Shown here: piece after piece, positions 26,796-34,581 of the stretch | Layout: every line of letters starts with the position of its first letter | Position numbering within the stretch: the first letter of the stretch is position 1 | Assembly: GCA_026225235.1 (NCBI GenBank) | Contig: JAMFSK010000051.1 | Span: forward strand, 1-57,135 | Reading direction: 5' to 3' | DNA length: 57,135 bases | DNA from: Burkholderiales bacterium | GTDB lineage: Bacteria > Pseudomonadota > Gammaproteobacteria > Burkholderiales > Burkholderiaceae | Position numbers and translations under genes: made by a program | Notes under the pieces: generated by a model | The model's input: the letters and a program-made list of their open reading frames with translations, nothing else | Databases searched by the model: none | Told to the model about the DNA's origin: nothing

Positions 26796-28133
26796 ATGAA
26801 AGAGAATCCGCTGTACGCCGGGGGCTTCACGCTCGAAAAGATTCTGCCGGTCGATGTCAAGCGTGCGACCGTCGTCGCATTCTTCGCGTGGGTGTTTGCC
26901 GTCTATGACTTCATCTTGTTCGGCACCTTGCTTCCTGAGATTGGCAAGCACTACGGCTGGGATGCGCCGACACAGGCGGAAATTGCCACGTATGTTGCGA
27001 TCGGCACCGCGGTGATCGCGTTTGCAATCGGACCGCTGCTCGATCGTCTCGGCCGCAAGGCGGGCCTGCTGTGGACGGTGGCAGGGGCCGCATTGTGTTC
27101 GGGCCTGACGGTGGTCGGCGGGGCAATGGGGCAGTGGCCGCTGGTGCTGATCCGCTCGCTTTCGGGTCTGGGCTATGCCGAGGAAACGGTAAATGCAACC
27201 TATCTCAACGAGTTGTACTCCGCGGCCAATGACCCGCGACTGAATCGCAACAAGGGCTTCATTTACAGCCTCGTACAGGGTGGTTGGCCAATCGGGGCAC
27301 TCCTTGCATCGGGACTGACTGCGCTCCTCTTGCCGAAGATCGGATGGCAAGGCTGCTTTGTGTTCGCGACGTTTCCGGCTGTCGTTATCTTCTTCATGAC
27401 ACGCCGCCTGAAAGAAAGTCCGCAATTTCTCTTGCACCAACGCATCAAGCAACTGCGCGAAGGCGGTCAGGACGGGAACGCCCGGTCGCTGGCGAGTGAG
27501 CATCAAGTCGACTACGAGCAGCATAGTCGGGCGGGGCTGCGTGAGGCGTTTCGAGGCGACGCCCTTCGCGCCACCCTCGTGCTAGGCGGTGGCATTCTGC
27601 TGAACTGGTCGGCCATCCAGGTGTTCAGCGTGCTCGGCACCACCGTGCTGACCCGCGTTCACAACGTCTCGTTCGAGAACTCGCTGCTGATCCTTGTGCT
27701 GTCCAATGTGATCGGCTATTGCGGCTATTTGAGCCACGGCTGGATCGGTGACAAGATCGGCCGGCGCAATACGCTTGCCATCGGCTGGATGCTGGGTGGA
27801 CTTGCGTTCGCCGGCATGTTGCTGGGACCCAGCAGCACAGGCGTGGTCGTGGCGCTCTATAGCCTTGGACTTTTCTTTCTGATCGGACCGTATTCGGCAG
27901 CGCTGTTTTTCATTGGCGAAAGCTATCCGACTTCAATTCGCGGTACCGGTAGCTCCATCGTCCACGCGATGGGCCCGGTGGGTGCGATTCTCGCGGGCGT
28001 CGGGGTGACCTCGATGCTCAACCACGGCGTCGACTGGATGCACGCGGCGATCTATTTCGGCGCCGTGCCCTGTTTCCTGTCGGGTGTGCTGATTTTGTGC
28101 GCCAAGCACGTCAATCCGGAAGCGATCAAATAA
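26796..28133 (+). CDS. MFS transporter
   Basis: This is a 445-residue major facilitator permease with about 12 membrane segments. The first follows an N-terminal cytosolic stretch of 25-30 residues. The loop 2-3 signature is GPLLDRLGRKAG, repeated in the second half as GWIGDKIGRRN. The ESYPTSIRGTGSS segment is typical of sugar/organic acid transporters of the AAHS/sialate:H+ symporter branch. It starts 26 bases after the hydrolase stop and ends three bases before the next SDR, so it is part of the same operon. It likely imports the substrate of the 25882 enzyme. Confidence 0.9.
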   Translation: MKENPLYAGGFTLEKILPVDVKRATVVAFFAWVFAVYDFILFGTLLPEIGKHYGWDAPTQAEIATYVAIGTAVIAFAIGPLLDRLGRKAGLLWTVAGAALCSGLTVVGGAMGQWPLVLIRSLSGLGYAEETVNATYLNELYSAANDPRLNRNKGFIYSLVQGGWPIGALLASGLTALLLPKIGWQGCFVFATFPAVVIFFMTRRLKESPQFLLHQRIKQLREGGQDGNARSLASEHQVDYEQHSRAGLREAFRGDALRATLVLGGGILLNWSAIQVFSVLGTTVLTRVHNVSFENSLLILVLSNVIGYCGYLSHGWIGDKIGRRNTLAIGWMLGGLAFAGMLLGPSSTGVVVALYSLGLFFLIGPYSAALFFIGESYPTSIRGTGSSIVHAMGPVGAILAGVGVTSMLNHGVDWMHAAIYFGAVPCFLSGVLILCAKHVNPEAIK

Positions 28134-28136
28134 GCC

Positions 28137-28910
28137 ATGAGCGAGCAATCAGAGAAGAAGGTCGCACTTGTCACCGGTGCGGCCAGCGGAATCGGACAAG
28201 CGCTGGCCTTGGCCTATGCCAGCGTGGGTGTGAGGGTCGTCGGTGGCTACTTCCCTGGCGATCCACACGACCCCAGCGAGACTGAGCGCGCGGTCGTCGA
28301 AGCGGGCGGCGAGTGCGTGATGCAGGCGGTCGATGTCCGATCGGCCGAACAGGTCGAGACCTTTGCCAAGGTCGCTATCGAGCGCTTTGGCCGCCTCGAC
28401 TTCGCTGTGGCGAACGCGGGCCTGCTGCGCGCCGCACCGCTGACGGATATGCTCGACGAGCAATGGTTTGAGATGCTCGATGTCGATCTGTCCGGCGTGA
28501 TGCGGACCTTTCGTGCGGCCGCCCGTCATATGTCGGACGGCGGGGCGATGGTCGCGATTTCGTCGATTGCCGGTGGCGTGTACGGCTGGGAGAACCACAC
28601 CCACTACTCGGCCGCAAAAGCGGGCGTGCCCGGCTTGTGCCGCGCGGTCGCGATGGAACTCGCGCCCCGGAACATCCGCTGCAACGCGGTGATTCCCGGG
28701 CTGATCGAAACGCCGCAGTCGCTCGATGCCGTGAACTCGCTCGGCCCTGAGGGGCTCCGGAAAGCAGCGCTCGGCATTCCGCTCAAGCGGGTCGGCCGCC
28801 CCGCAGAAATCGCCTCGCTGATCCGCTTTCTCACGAGCAACGACGCGTCTTACATCACCGGCCAGGCGATCGTTGCCGATGGCGGGCTCACCGTGCGGTG
28901 GCCGGGATAA
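28137..28910 (+). CDS. Short-chain dehydrogenase/reductase
   Basis: This is a 257-residue classical SDR. The cofactor loop is TGAASGIGQ, FAVANAGLL stands for the NNAG motif, serines lie in VAISSIAGG, the catalytic Tyr/Lys in HYSAAKAG, and the C-terminus is SYITGQAIVADGGLTV. It begins three bases after the MFS stop without a clear ribosome site, implying translational coupling. It is similar to the next gene, so the two may catalyse successive or parallel oxidations of the same pathway intermediate. Confidence 0.9.
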   Translation: MSEQSEKKVALVTGAASGIGQALALAYASVGVRVVGGYFPGDPHDPSETERAVVEAGGECVMQAVDVRSAEQVETFAKVAIERFGRLDFAVANAGLLRAAPLTDMLDEQWFEMLDVDLSGVMRTFRAAARHMSDGGAMVAISSIAGGVYGWENHTHYSAAKAGVPGLCRAVAMELAPRNIRCNAVIPGLIETPQSLDAVNSLGPEGLRKAALGIPLKRVGRPAEIASLIRFLTSNDASYITGQAIVADGGLTVRWPG

Positions 28911-28923
28911 GGAGAACCACGCC

Positions 28924-29682
28924 ATGACGGAATCATTTTCTCTCGACGGCCGGCGCGCGGTCGTCACAGGCGCGGCGAGCGGCATTGGCGCTGCGATCGC
29001 GTTAGCCTACGCAGCAGCTGGCGCACGCCTTCTCCTGGCGGACCGCGATAGCGCGCGGCTGGCGCAGCACGCTGATCGATGCCGCGCGCTCGGCGTGACG
29101 GTGCACACCGTTCAGGCAGATGTGGGTATCGAAGCGGATGCAAACCGTATCGTTGACACCTGCATTGAGGCTTTCGGCGGCATCGACATCCTGGTCAACA
29201 ACGCCGGTATGCTGACTCAGGCACGCTGTATCGACCTGACGACGGCCATATGGGACGACATGATGCGCATCGATCTGCGCAGTGTGTTTCTCTGCTCGCG
29301 GCGCGCGCTTCCCTCAATGATCGCGCAGCGCTGGGGGCGGGTGATCAATGTCGCGTCGCAACTCGGTATCAAGGGCGGCGCGGAACTGAGCCATTACTCG
29401 GCGGCAAAAGCCGGCGTGATTGGTTTTACGAAGTCGCTCGCGCTCGAGGTTGCGCCGGACAATGTCCTCGTCAACGCCATTGCGCCGGGTCCGATCGAGA
29501 CGCCGCTGGTCGACGGCATCAGCGCGGCATGGAAGGAAGCAAAATCAGCGGAATTGCCCCTGAGGCGTTTCGGGCGGCCGGAAGAAGTCGCGCCCACGGC
29601 CGTGCTGCTGGCCTCGGATCCGGGCGGCAATCTGTTCGTCGGACAGACGCTGGGGCCGAACTCTGGCGATGTGATGCCGTGA
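28924..29682 (+). CDS. Short-chain dehydrogenase/reductase
   Basis: This is a 252-residue SDR with TGAASGIGAAIALAYA, the ILVNNAGML motif, NVASQLGIKGG (catalytic Ser) and HYSAAKAGVIGF (Tyr/Lys). The C-terminus lacks the usual TGQ-x-DGG ending in exact form (LFVGQTLGPNSGDVMP). AAGGAGA lies before the ATG at 28924, 13 bases after the previous stop. The substrate is unknown; it belongs to the 25882-33348 set. Confidence 0.9.
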   Translation: MTESFSLDGRRAVVTGAASGIGAAIALAYAAAGARLLLADRDSARLAQHADRCRALGVTVHTVQADVGIEADANRIVDTCIEAFGGIDILVNNAGMLTQARCIDLTTAIWDDMMRIDLRSVFLCSRRALPSMIAQRWGRVINVASQLGIKGGAELSHYSAAKAGVIGFTKSLALEVAPDNVLVNAIAPGPIETPLVDGISAAWKEAKSAELPLRRFGRPEEVAPTAVLLASDPGGNLFVGQTLGPNSGDVMP

Positions 29683-29711
29683 CGCTGCTGAGTTTTTGAA
29701 GGAGAGATGCG

Positions 29712-30005
29712 ATGTGCGGCATGTGTGGACTACTCGGTGGCGGCCGTCACTGGTCGAGTGCGACCGTGCCGGGGGAGGGGGCGAACGCGCGCCGCCAACG
29801 CTACATCCAGGCCGCGCTCGCGAATCGGATCCTGATCCCATTGCGCCTGCGACTCGATGATTTTCATGGGCAATCATTCGTGCTCTCGTCTCCGACCGGG
29901 GCGAGCGAGCTGGTCGATGACTTCGCCCAGGTATGGAAAGCGGCAGAAAAAATGCTCGGTCGCCCACTCGATCCGCTGCTCATGTTTGCATCGGAGCCAG
30001 CGTGA
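29712..30005 (+). CDS. Small CGMCG-motif protein next to a COG0523 GTPase
   Basis: This 97-residue protein starts MCGMCGLLGGGRHW. Cys2 and Cys5 make a CxxC, and the beginning recalls the Cys2 (Ntn) start of class II glutamine amidotransferases such as asparagine synthetase, although the rest is far too short for that fold. The remainder is arginine-rich, then acidic (LVDDFAQVWKAAEKML). AAGGAGAG precedes the ATG. Its stop overlaps the GTG start of the GTPase, so the two are coupled; it may be a metal carrier or target of the GTPase. I do not recognise the family. Confidence 0.7.
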   Translation: MCGMCGLLGGGRHWSSATVPGEGANARRQRYIQAALANRILIPLRLRLDDFHGQSFVLSSPTGASELVDDFAQVWKAAEKMLGRPLDPLLMFASEPA

Positions 30006-31030
30006 GCCTTGCCTACGATGTGATTCCCCTCACCCTGGTGACCGGCTTTCTCGGTAGCGGCAAGTCCACCCTACTCGCTGACGTGCTCAAGGGCGAAGCG
30101 GCACGCGACACCGCCGTGCTCGTCAACGAACTCGGCGCGGTCGGCCTCGACCACCTGTTGATGGGTGAAGTCGAAACGCAAACTGTTCTGCTCGACAATG
30201 GTTGCATCTGCTGCTCTATCAGGGGCGAGCTGAAAGACGCGCTCGCAGCGCTCTTCTCGCGCCGCGCTCGGGGCGAAGTTCCACCTTTCTCGCGCGTCGT
30301 GCTCGAAACCACGGGCCTCGCGACCCCAGCACCGATCATTGCCACGCTGCTCGCCGATCCGGTGATACGCAGCCACTACACGCTCAACGCGACGATCACC
30401 GTAGTCGATGCGCTGAACGCGGCGCAACAGCGCGCGCGCCATCCGGAATGGCTCGCGCAGCTCACCGCAGCGGATCGCATTTTGATCAGCAAGGTCGATC
30501 TAGTGACTCGGGCGGACCTAGCGCGGTTGTCGTGCGACCTCGCTTCGCTCAATCCTGCGGCTGATGTCGTGCTGCGCAGCACAGACACTGACGTCTTGCT
30601 CGATCTTCTGTTCGCGCCCGCAAGCTCCCCCGGATTGATCAGCCGCCTTGGCGCGCATTCCGTGGATTTTAGTGCGACCGGCCGCCGTCTCGCGCATCGA
30701 GGCGAGCACGAACGGCTCATCGAATCGAGTTGCATTCGGATCGACGAGCCGCTCGACTGGCAGGTCTTCACGCTCTGGTTTACGATGCTCCTGAACCGAC
30801 ACGGTGATAAGATTTTGCGCGTAAAAGGCTTGCTCGCTATCGAGGGTACGGATGGGCCGGCCGTGTTGCACGCGGTCCAGCATCTCGTTCACCCTGTCCT
30901 GCATCTCGACACATGGCCCGATGAAATACGCGCCACGCGTCTCGTCTTCATCACCGAAGGGCTCGAGGGCAAGCAGATCGAAGCATCGTACCGGCGCTTC
31001 CGCTCAGCACTCGAAGAACCCGCTACCTGA
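30002..31030 (+). CDS. COG0523 (CobW/P47K-type) G3E GTPase, metallochaperone
   Basis: This is a 342-residue G3E-family GTPase. Walker A GFLGSGKST lies at 15-23, the metal motif GCICC has cysteines 68, 70 and 71, NELG follows the switch region, and SKVD stands in the base-recognition place. The C-terminal CobW_C domain begins at about residue 215. Such proteins load zinc or another metal into target enzymes. GTG at 30002 overlaps the TGA of the CGMCG protein. The gene set contains a metal-dependent hydrolase (25882), a plausible client. Members of this family also sit beside nitrile hydratase and amide-degrading genes. Confidence 0.9.
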   Translation: MSLAYDVIPLTLVTGFLGSGKSTLLADVLKGEAARDTAVLVNELGAVGLDHLLMGEVETQTVLLDNGCICCSIRGELKDALAALFSRRARGEVPPFSRVVLETTGLATPAPIIATLLADPVIRSHYTLNATITVVDALNAAQQRARHPEWLAQLTAADRILISKVDLVTRADLARLSCDLASLNPAADVVLRSTDTDVLLDLLFAPASSPGLISRLGAHSVDFSATGRRLAHRGEHERLIESSCIRIDEPLDWQVFTLWFTMLLNRHGDKILRVKGLLAIEGTDGPAVLHAVQHLVHPVLHLDTWPDEIRATRLVFITEGLEGKQIEASYRRFRSALEEPAT

Positions 31031-31039
31031 CCTTGCCCA

Positions 31040-32254
31040 TTGACACGCTCGAGCCATTCACCCTCCGCACCTGCCATTCACCCGGGCAAGGTCGAGTTGC
31101 GCGTATTGGGCACCTCGGTCACGCTGCAGGAACATATCCGCGTCGAGGCTGAACGCGATCTCGGTATCAAGCTGCGTTTCATCGTCGAAGACGGGTCATC
31201 CGTGCAGCGCAATGGCGTGATGCACCCGGAAAGCTACGAAATCTACGACCAGTGGTTCCACAGTATCGACTGCCTGTGGCCGGCTCGGGCGCTCCAGCCG
31301 ATCGACATCGAACGTATTCCCCGGTGGGACGAAATCAATTCGCTGCCACGCACGGGGCGTCTTGGCCGCCGGGCGTGCGCGGGCGCGGGCAGCATTCCCG
31401 TCGACCGGCTATACGTGCAGCCCGACAACTCGCTCGGACGCAAACCCACCGAACGCATCAGCATGCTGCCGCTAACGCACAATGCCGACAGCTTCGTCTA
31501 TCTCGACGACACCTTGCCCGAAGACCTCATCGAGCGTGGCGAGAGCTGGGCCTGGTTGCTGGCACCCGAACTCGCGGGTCGTGTAGCATTGCAGGCGGAT
31601 GCGGCGATCGGAGCCATCGACGCGGCCCTCGCGGTGGAAGCGAGCGGTTTGATGAAGTTCGCAGACATCGGCAACCTGACCATTGAAGAGATCGACGCGC
31701 TGATCGCGACGCTGATCGAGTACAAGCGCCGTGGACATTTTGCGGGTTTCTGGTCGAGCTTCGCCGAAGCGGCGCAACTGATGATCTCGAACAAGGTGGC
31801 GATCCAGAGTATCTGGTCGCCGGCCACGGTCGAACTCGAGCGGGCCGGGCTTCGTTTCAAGCTCGCTAGCCCCCGAGAAGGCTATCGTGCGTGGTTTGGC
31901 GGTATGTCGCTGTCGCGGGCGACAAGCGGACGCACGCTGGATGCGGCATACGAATATTTGAACTGGTGGCTCGAAGGGTGGGCAGGGGCAAGCATGGCGC
32001 GCCAGGGTTTCTACATATCCAACCCGGAGCGTTCACGCGAGCACATGAACGACGCGGAGTGGTCTTACTGGTACGATGGCAAACCCGCTCCCGGCGAGTT
32101 GCCCGGGCCGACCACCCAGCATCTGGTGACGACCGGCCAGCGCCGCGACGGCGGTGGTTATGTCGCGCGCATGGGCCGCATCGCGGTGTGGGACTCAGTG
32201 ATGGACGAGCACAATTATCTGGTGCGCCGCTGGGCCGAGTTCATGCGCGCGTGA
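31040..32254 (+). CDS. PotD-like solute-binding protein lacking a signal peptide
   Basis: This 404-residue protein has the pattern of spermidine/putrescine-type extracellular solute-binding proteins (domain 1 VELRVLGTSVTLQEH; SYEIYDQW; later SNKVAIQSIWSPATV and AAYEYLNWWLEGWAGASMARQG). The N-terminus (MTRSSHSPSAPAIHPGK) is not hydrophobic and no ABC permease or ATPase is nearby. The only start available after the upstream in-frame stop is TTG at 31040. It could work in the cytoplasm as a ligand sensor, or a leader may have been lost. It lies between the GTPase and the GntR gene in one transcript. Confidence 0.72.
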   Translation: MTRSSHSPSAPAIHPGKVELRVLGTSVTLQEHIRVEAERDLGIKLRFIVEDGSSVQRNGVMHPESYEIYDQWFHSIDCLWPARALQPIDIERIPRWDEINSLPRTGRLGRRACAGAGSIPVDRLYVQPDNSLGRKPTERISMLPLTHNADSFVYLDDTLPEDLIERGESWAWLLAPELAGRVALQADAAIGAIDAALAVEASGLMKFADIGNLTIEEIDALIATLIEYKRRGHFAGFWSSFAEAAQLMISNKVAIQSIWSPATVELERAGLRFKLASPREGYRAWFGGMSLSRATSGRTLDAAYEYLNWWLEGWAGASMARQGFYISNPERSREHMNDAEWSYWYDGKPAPGELPGPTTQHLVTTGQRRDGGGYVARMGRIAVWDSVMDEHNYLVRRWAEFMRA

Positions 32255-32274
32255 CGACGCACTCTCATTTGAAG

Positions 32275-33348
32275 ATGACAAGACGCGCTGGCGCAAAAGA
32301 ATCGGCCCGCCCTTCCGAGGCCGACCCGGTGATAGACACCGAGAACGAAGAAGCAGCAGGCGATGTGGACACGCGGCTTCGCTACCGGCTGATATACGAT
32401 CAACTGAAGAATGCGATCGCGCTCGGGAAGATCGTGCCGGGACTCGTGCTGCTTGAAGGTCCTGTCGCCCGGATTTTTGGTACGAGTCGTGTGCCGGTGA
32501 GAAAGGCCTTCGAGATGCTGCATGCCGATGGCCTGCTGCACACCTTCGAAGGGCGCGGCTATCTTGTGGGGGGCCCGGATAAAGGCGCCACACTCCCTCT
32601 TCGCACGCCGCTTTCGGAAGAGACACTGGGCTTCGACGAAGCACCCGCGCCGCTGACGCTCCCGTCCAATAGCGAGCGCATCTATCACGCGCTGGAAGCC
32701 ACCGTATCGATTGGCATCGCTTTCGGTCACTTTCGCATCGATGAGTCGGAGGCCGCCGAAACATTTGGCGTGAGCCGCGGCGCGGTGCGCGAAGCGTTAA
32801 GCCGCTTGCGCGATCTGGGTCTTGTCGAAAAATCCGCGTATTCGCATTGGCTTTGCGGCCCGCTGACGGCGCGGGCGGTGAAGCACGACTATGAGCTGCG
32901 TTCGCTGCTGGAGCCGGTTGCGTTGATGGCGAGTGCGCCGCTTCTTTCGAAAGACACCCTGGTGGTGGCACTTGCCCAGGTTGAGCGGGCGATCGACTAT
33001 CCGGACACGGTCGATGCTGACGCTTTACAACAGATCGAAAATGCCCTGCATGTGGCTTGCCTGCGCGAGGCGCCCAACAAGAAGCTGCTCGATAACATCG
33101 GGCATGCGCATATGCCGTTGACGGTCAATCATGCGTTCTACAACGCATTCAACCTTCATCCGGAATTCAACACGCTGATCGAACATCGAACCGTGCTGCG
33201 ACACCTGATCGACGGCGAGATCGAAGCGGCGGGTGCCGCGCTGCGCGTTCATCTGGAGGCGGGGCAAAAACGAACGCTGCAGCGGCTCAAGGTCCTGGCA
33301 GTATTGCCGGAACCGGATTTGCCGGGGTTTATGCGTCGACTGGCTTGA
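32275..33348 (+). CDS. GntR/FCD regulator with two winged-helix domains
   Basis: This is a 357-residue regulator. Residues about 33-98 form one GntR winged helix (LIYDQLKNAIALGKI, FGTSRVPVRKAFEMLHADGL). Residues about 133-196 form a second (RIYHALEATVSIG, FGVSRGAVREALSRLRDLGL). An FCD effector domain follows from about residue 205, with metal/ligand histidines (NALHVACL, VNHAFYN). Usual FadR-type proteins have one winged helix and about 240 residues. GTG at 32251, overlapping the previous stop, is an alternative start. It is the last gene of the 25882 set and the likely controller of the palindromic region at 25718. Confidence 0.85.
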   Translation: MTRRAGAKESARPSEADPVIDTENEEAAGDVDTRLRYRLIYDQLKNAIALGKIVPGLVLLEGPVARIFGTSRVPVRKAFEMLHADGLLHTFEGRGYLVGGPDKGATLPLRTPLSEETLGFDEAPAPLTLPSNSERIYHALEATVSIGIAFGHFRIDESEAAETFGVSRGAVREALSRLRDLGLVEKSAYSHWLCGPLTARAVKHDYELRSLLEPVALMASAPLLSKDTLVVALAQVERAIDYPDTVDADALQQIENALHVACLREAPNKKLLDNIGHAHMPLTVNHAFYNAFNLHPEFNTLIEHRTVLRHLIDGEIEAAGAALRVHLEAGQKRTLQRLKVLAVLPEPDLPGFMRRLA

Positions 33349-33482
33349 TCGAGGTTTTGAGAAGAGCCGCTCGGAAGGCGGCCTCTCCCTCCGACTATTG
33401 CCAATAAAAAAACGGCTAGTCTAAAATCAAGCGCCGTGGACCCCTCTAGACCGATCCACTTGCACACCGCTAAGGAGCCAAA

Positions 33483-34391
33483 GTGGAAGTCAAGTGGATC
33501 GAAGATTTCATCACGCTCGCGCAGCACCAGAGTTTCTCGCGCGCGGCGGAACTCCGGAGCGTCACCCAGTCTGGCCTGAGCCGGCGTATTCAAGCGCTGG
33601 AACAATGGGTCGGCGCGGAGTTGATCGACCGCAGCACCTTTCCGCTCACGCTGACACCCGCAGGTCGACTCTTCCGCGAAGCCGCCGAGGAAATGCTCGG
33701 CAAACTACTGGATACGCGCGCGATCATCCGCAGCGAACAGCGCATGCCCGGCACCGGCTTGCAAATCGCGGCAGGGCACGCGATCGCCGTGGGTTTCATA
33801 CCGGATTGGTTGCAATCGCTTCAAAGCCGCTTTAGCCGGCTTCGGGTGCGTGTCGTACCGACCAACGTCCACGACTCGATTGTGATGCTCGTCAATGGCA
33901 ACTGTGAGCTTATGCTGGCCTACGAGCATCCGGAATTGCCACTTCATCTCGACTCAACCCGTTACCCCCATCTCAGCGTCGGTCGCGACATCTTCCTGCC
34001 GGTCTGCACGCCCAACCAGCGCTCCACACCCTCGTTCAGACTTCCCGGCACCCCGAGCCGTCCGCTACCGCTGATCGGCTACAGCTCGACCACCTACTTC
34101 GGCCGCTGCTTCAACCTGCTGCTGCAGCGTGCGACCAGGAAGCCGGTGTTGAGTCCCCATTTCGAATCCGACATGGCCGATGTGCTGAAGATGCTCGCGC
34201 TCAAAGGTGAAGGCATTGCCTGGCTCCCCAAGAGCCTGATCGAGACCGAGTTGAACAACGGCACGCTGGTGGCCGCCGGCGATCGAAGCTGGCAGCTCGA
34301 TCTGCAGTTGAGGCTCTACCGCGATCGAAACAACGATATGCCGCTGCTCAAGGATCTGTGGGCATATCTGGAGTCCCGTAGAGCGACCTGA
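33483..34391 (+). CDS. LysR-family regulator (HypT-like N-terminus)
   Basis: This is a 302-residue LysR regulator beginning (GTG start, AAGGAG six bases upstream) MEVKWIEDFITLAQHQSFSR, with DNA-recognition helix VTQSGLSRRIQALEQW. The opening xWxEDFxxLA and the QSGLSRRI block resemble the HypT/YjiE branch, whose E. coli member responds to hypochlorite, though the cysteine/methionine chemistry was not checked. It precedes the DctA-like symporter by 190 bases and the tandem racemase in the same direction and may control them. The effector is unknown. Confidence 0.85.
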   Translation: MEVKWIEDFITLAQHQSFSRAAELRSVTQSGLSRRIQALEQWVGAELIDRSTFPLTLTPAGRLFREAAEEMLGKLLDTRAIIRSEQRMPGTGLQIAAGHAIAVGFIPDWLQSLQSRFSRLRVRVVPTNVHDSIVMLVNGNCELMLAYEHPELPLHLDSTRYPHLSVGRDIFLPVCTPNQRSTPSFRLPGTPSRPLPLIGYSSTTYFGRCFNLLLQRATRKPVLSPHFESDMADVLKMLALKGEGIAWLPKSLIETELNNGTLVAAGDRSWQLDLQLRLYRDRNNDMPLLKDLWAYLESRRAT

Positions 34392-34581
34392 AGCAACGCG
34401 GTGACGGACTCACTGCGGGTATGCGGCCGCCGCATAACCCGATGTCAAGGCCGCATCACGTTTATTTCTTTCACTTCTAGTATCCGTCCAAGTCTTCTCC
34501 GTCCTGCTGCGAGGCCACACGGAGAGGGGATGCCTACACACGTTCGCGCTCTTGGGCGACGTGTCCGGAAGGATGTCTGCG

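Noticed and set aside
31891..32274. N-terminal extension of the GntR regulator by 128 codons
   Set aside because: It would overlap most of the end of the binding-protein gene, is out of frame with it and Arg/Gly-rich; family starts fit 32275 or 32251.
33360..33420. Possible terminator after the GntR gene (GAGCCGC...GCGGCCTC)
   Set aside because: The stem is imperfect and not followed directly by a T-run; the A-run downstream is too far away to count.
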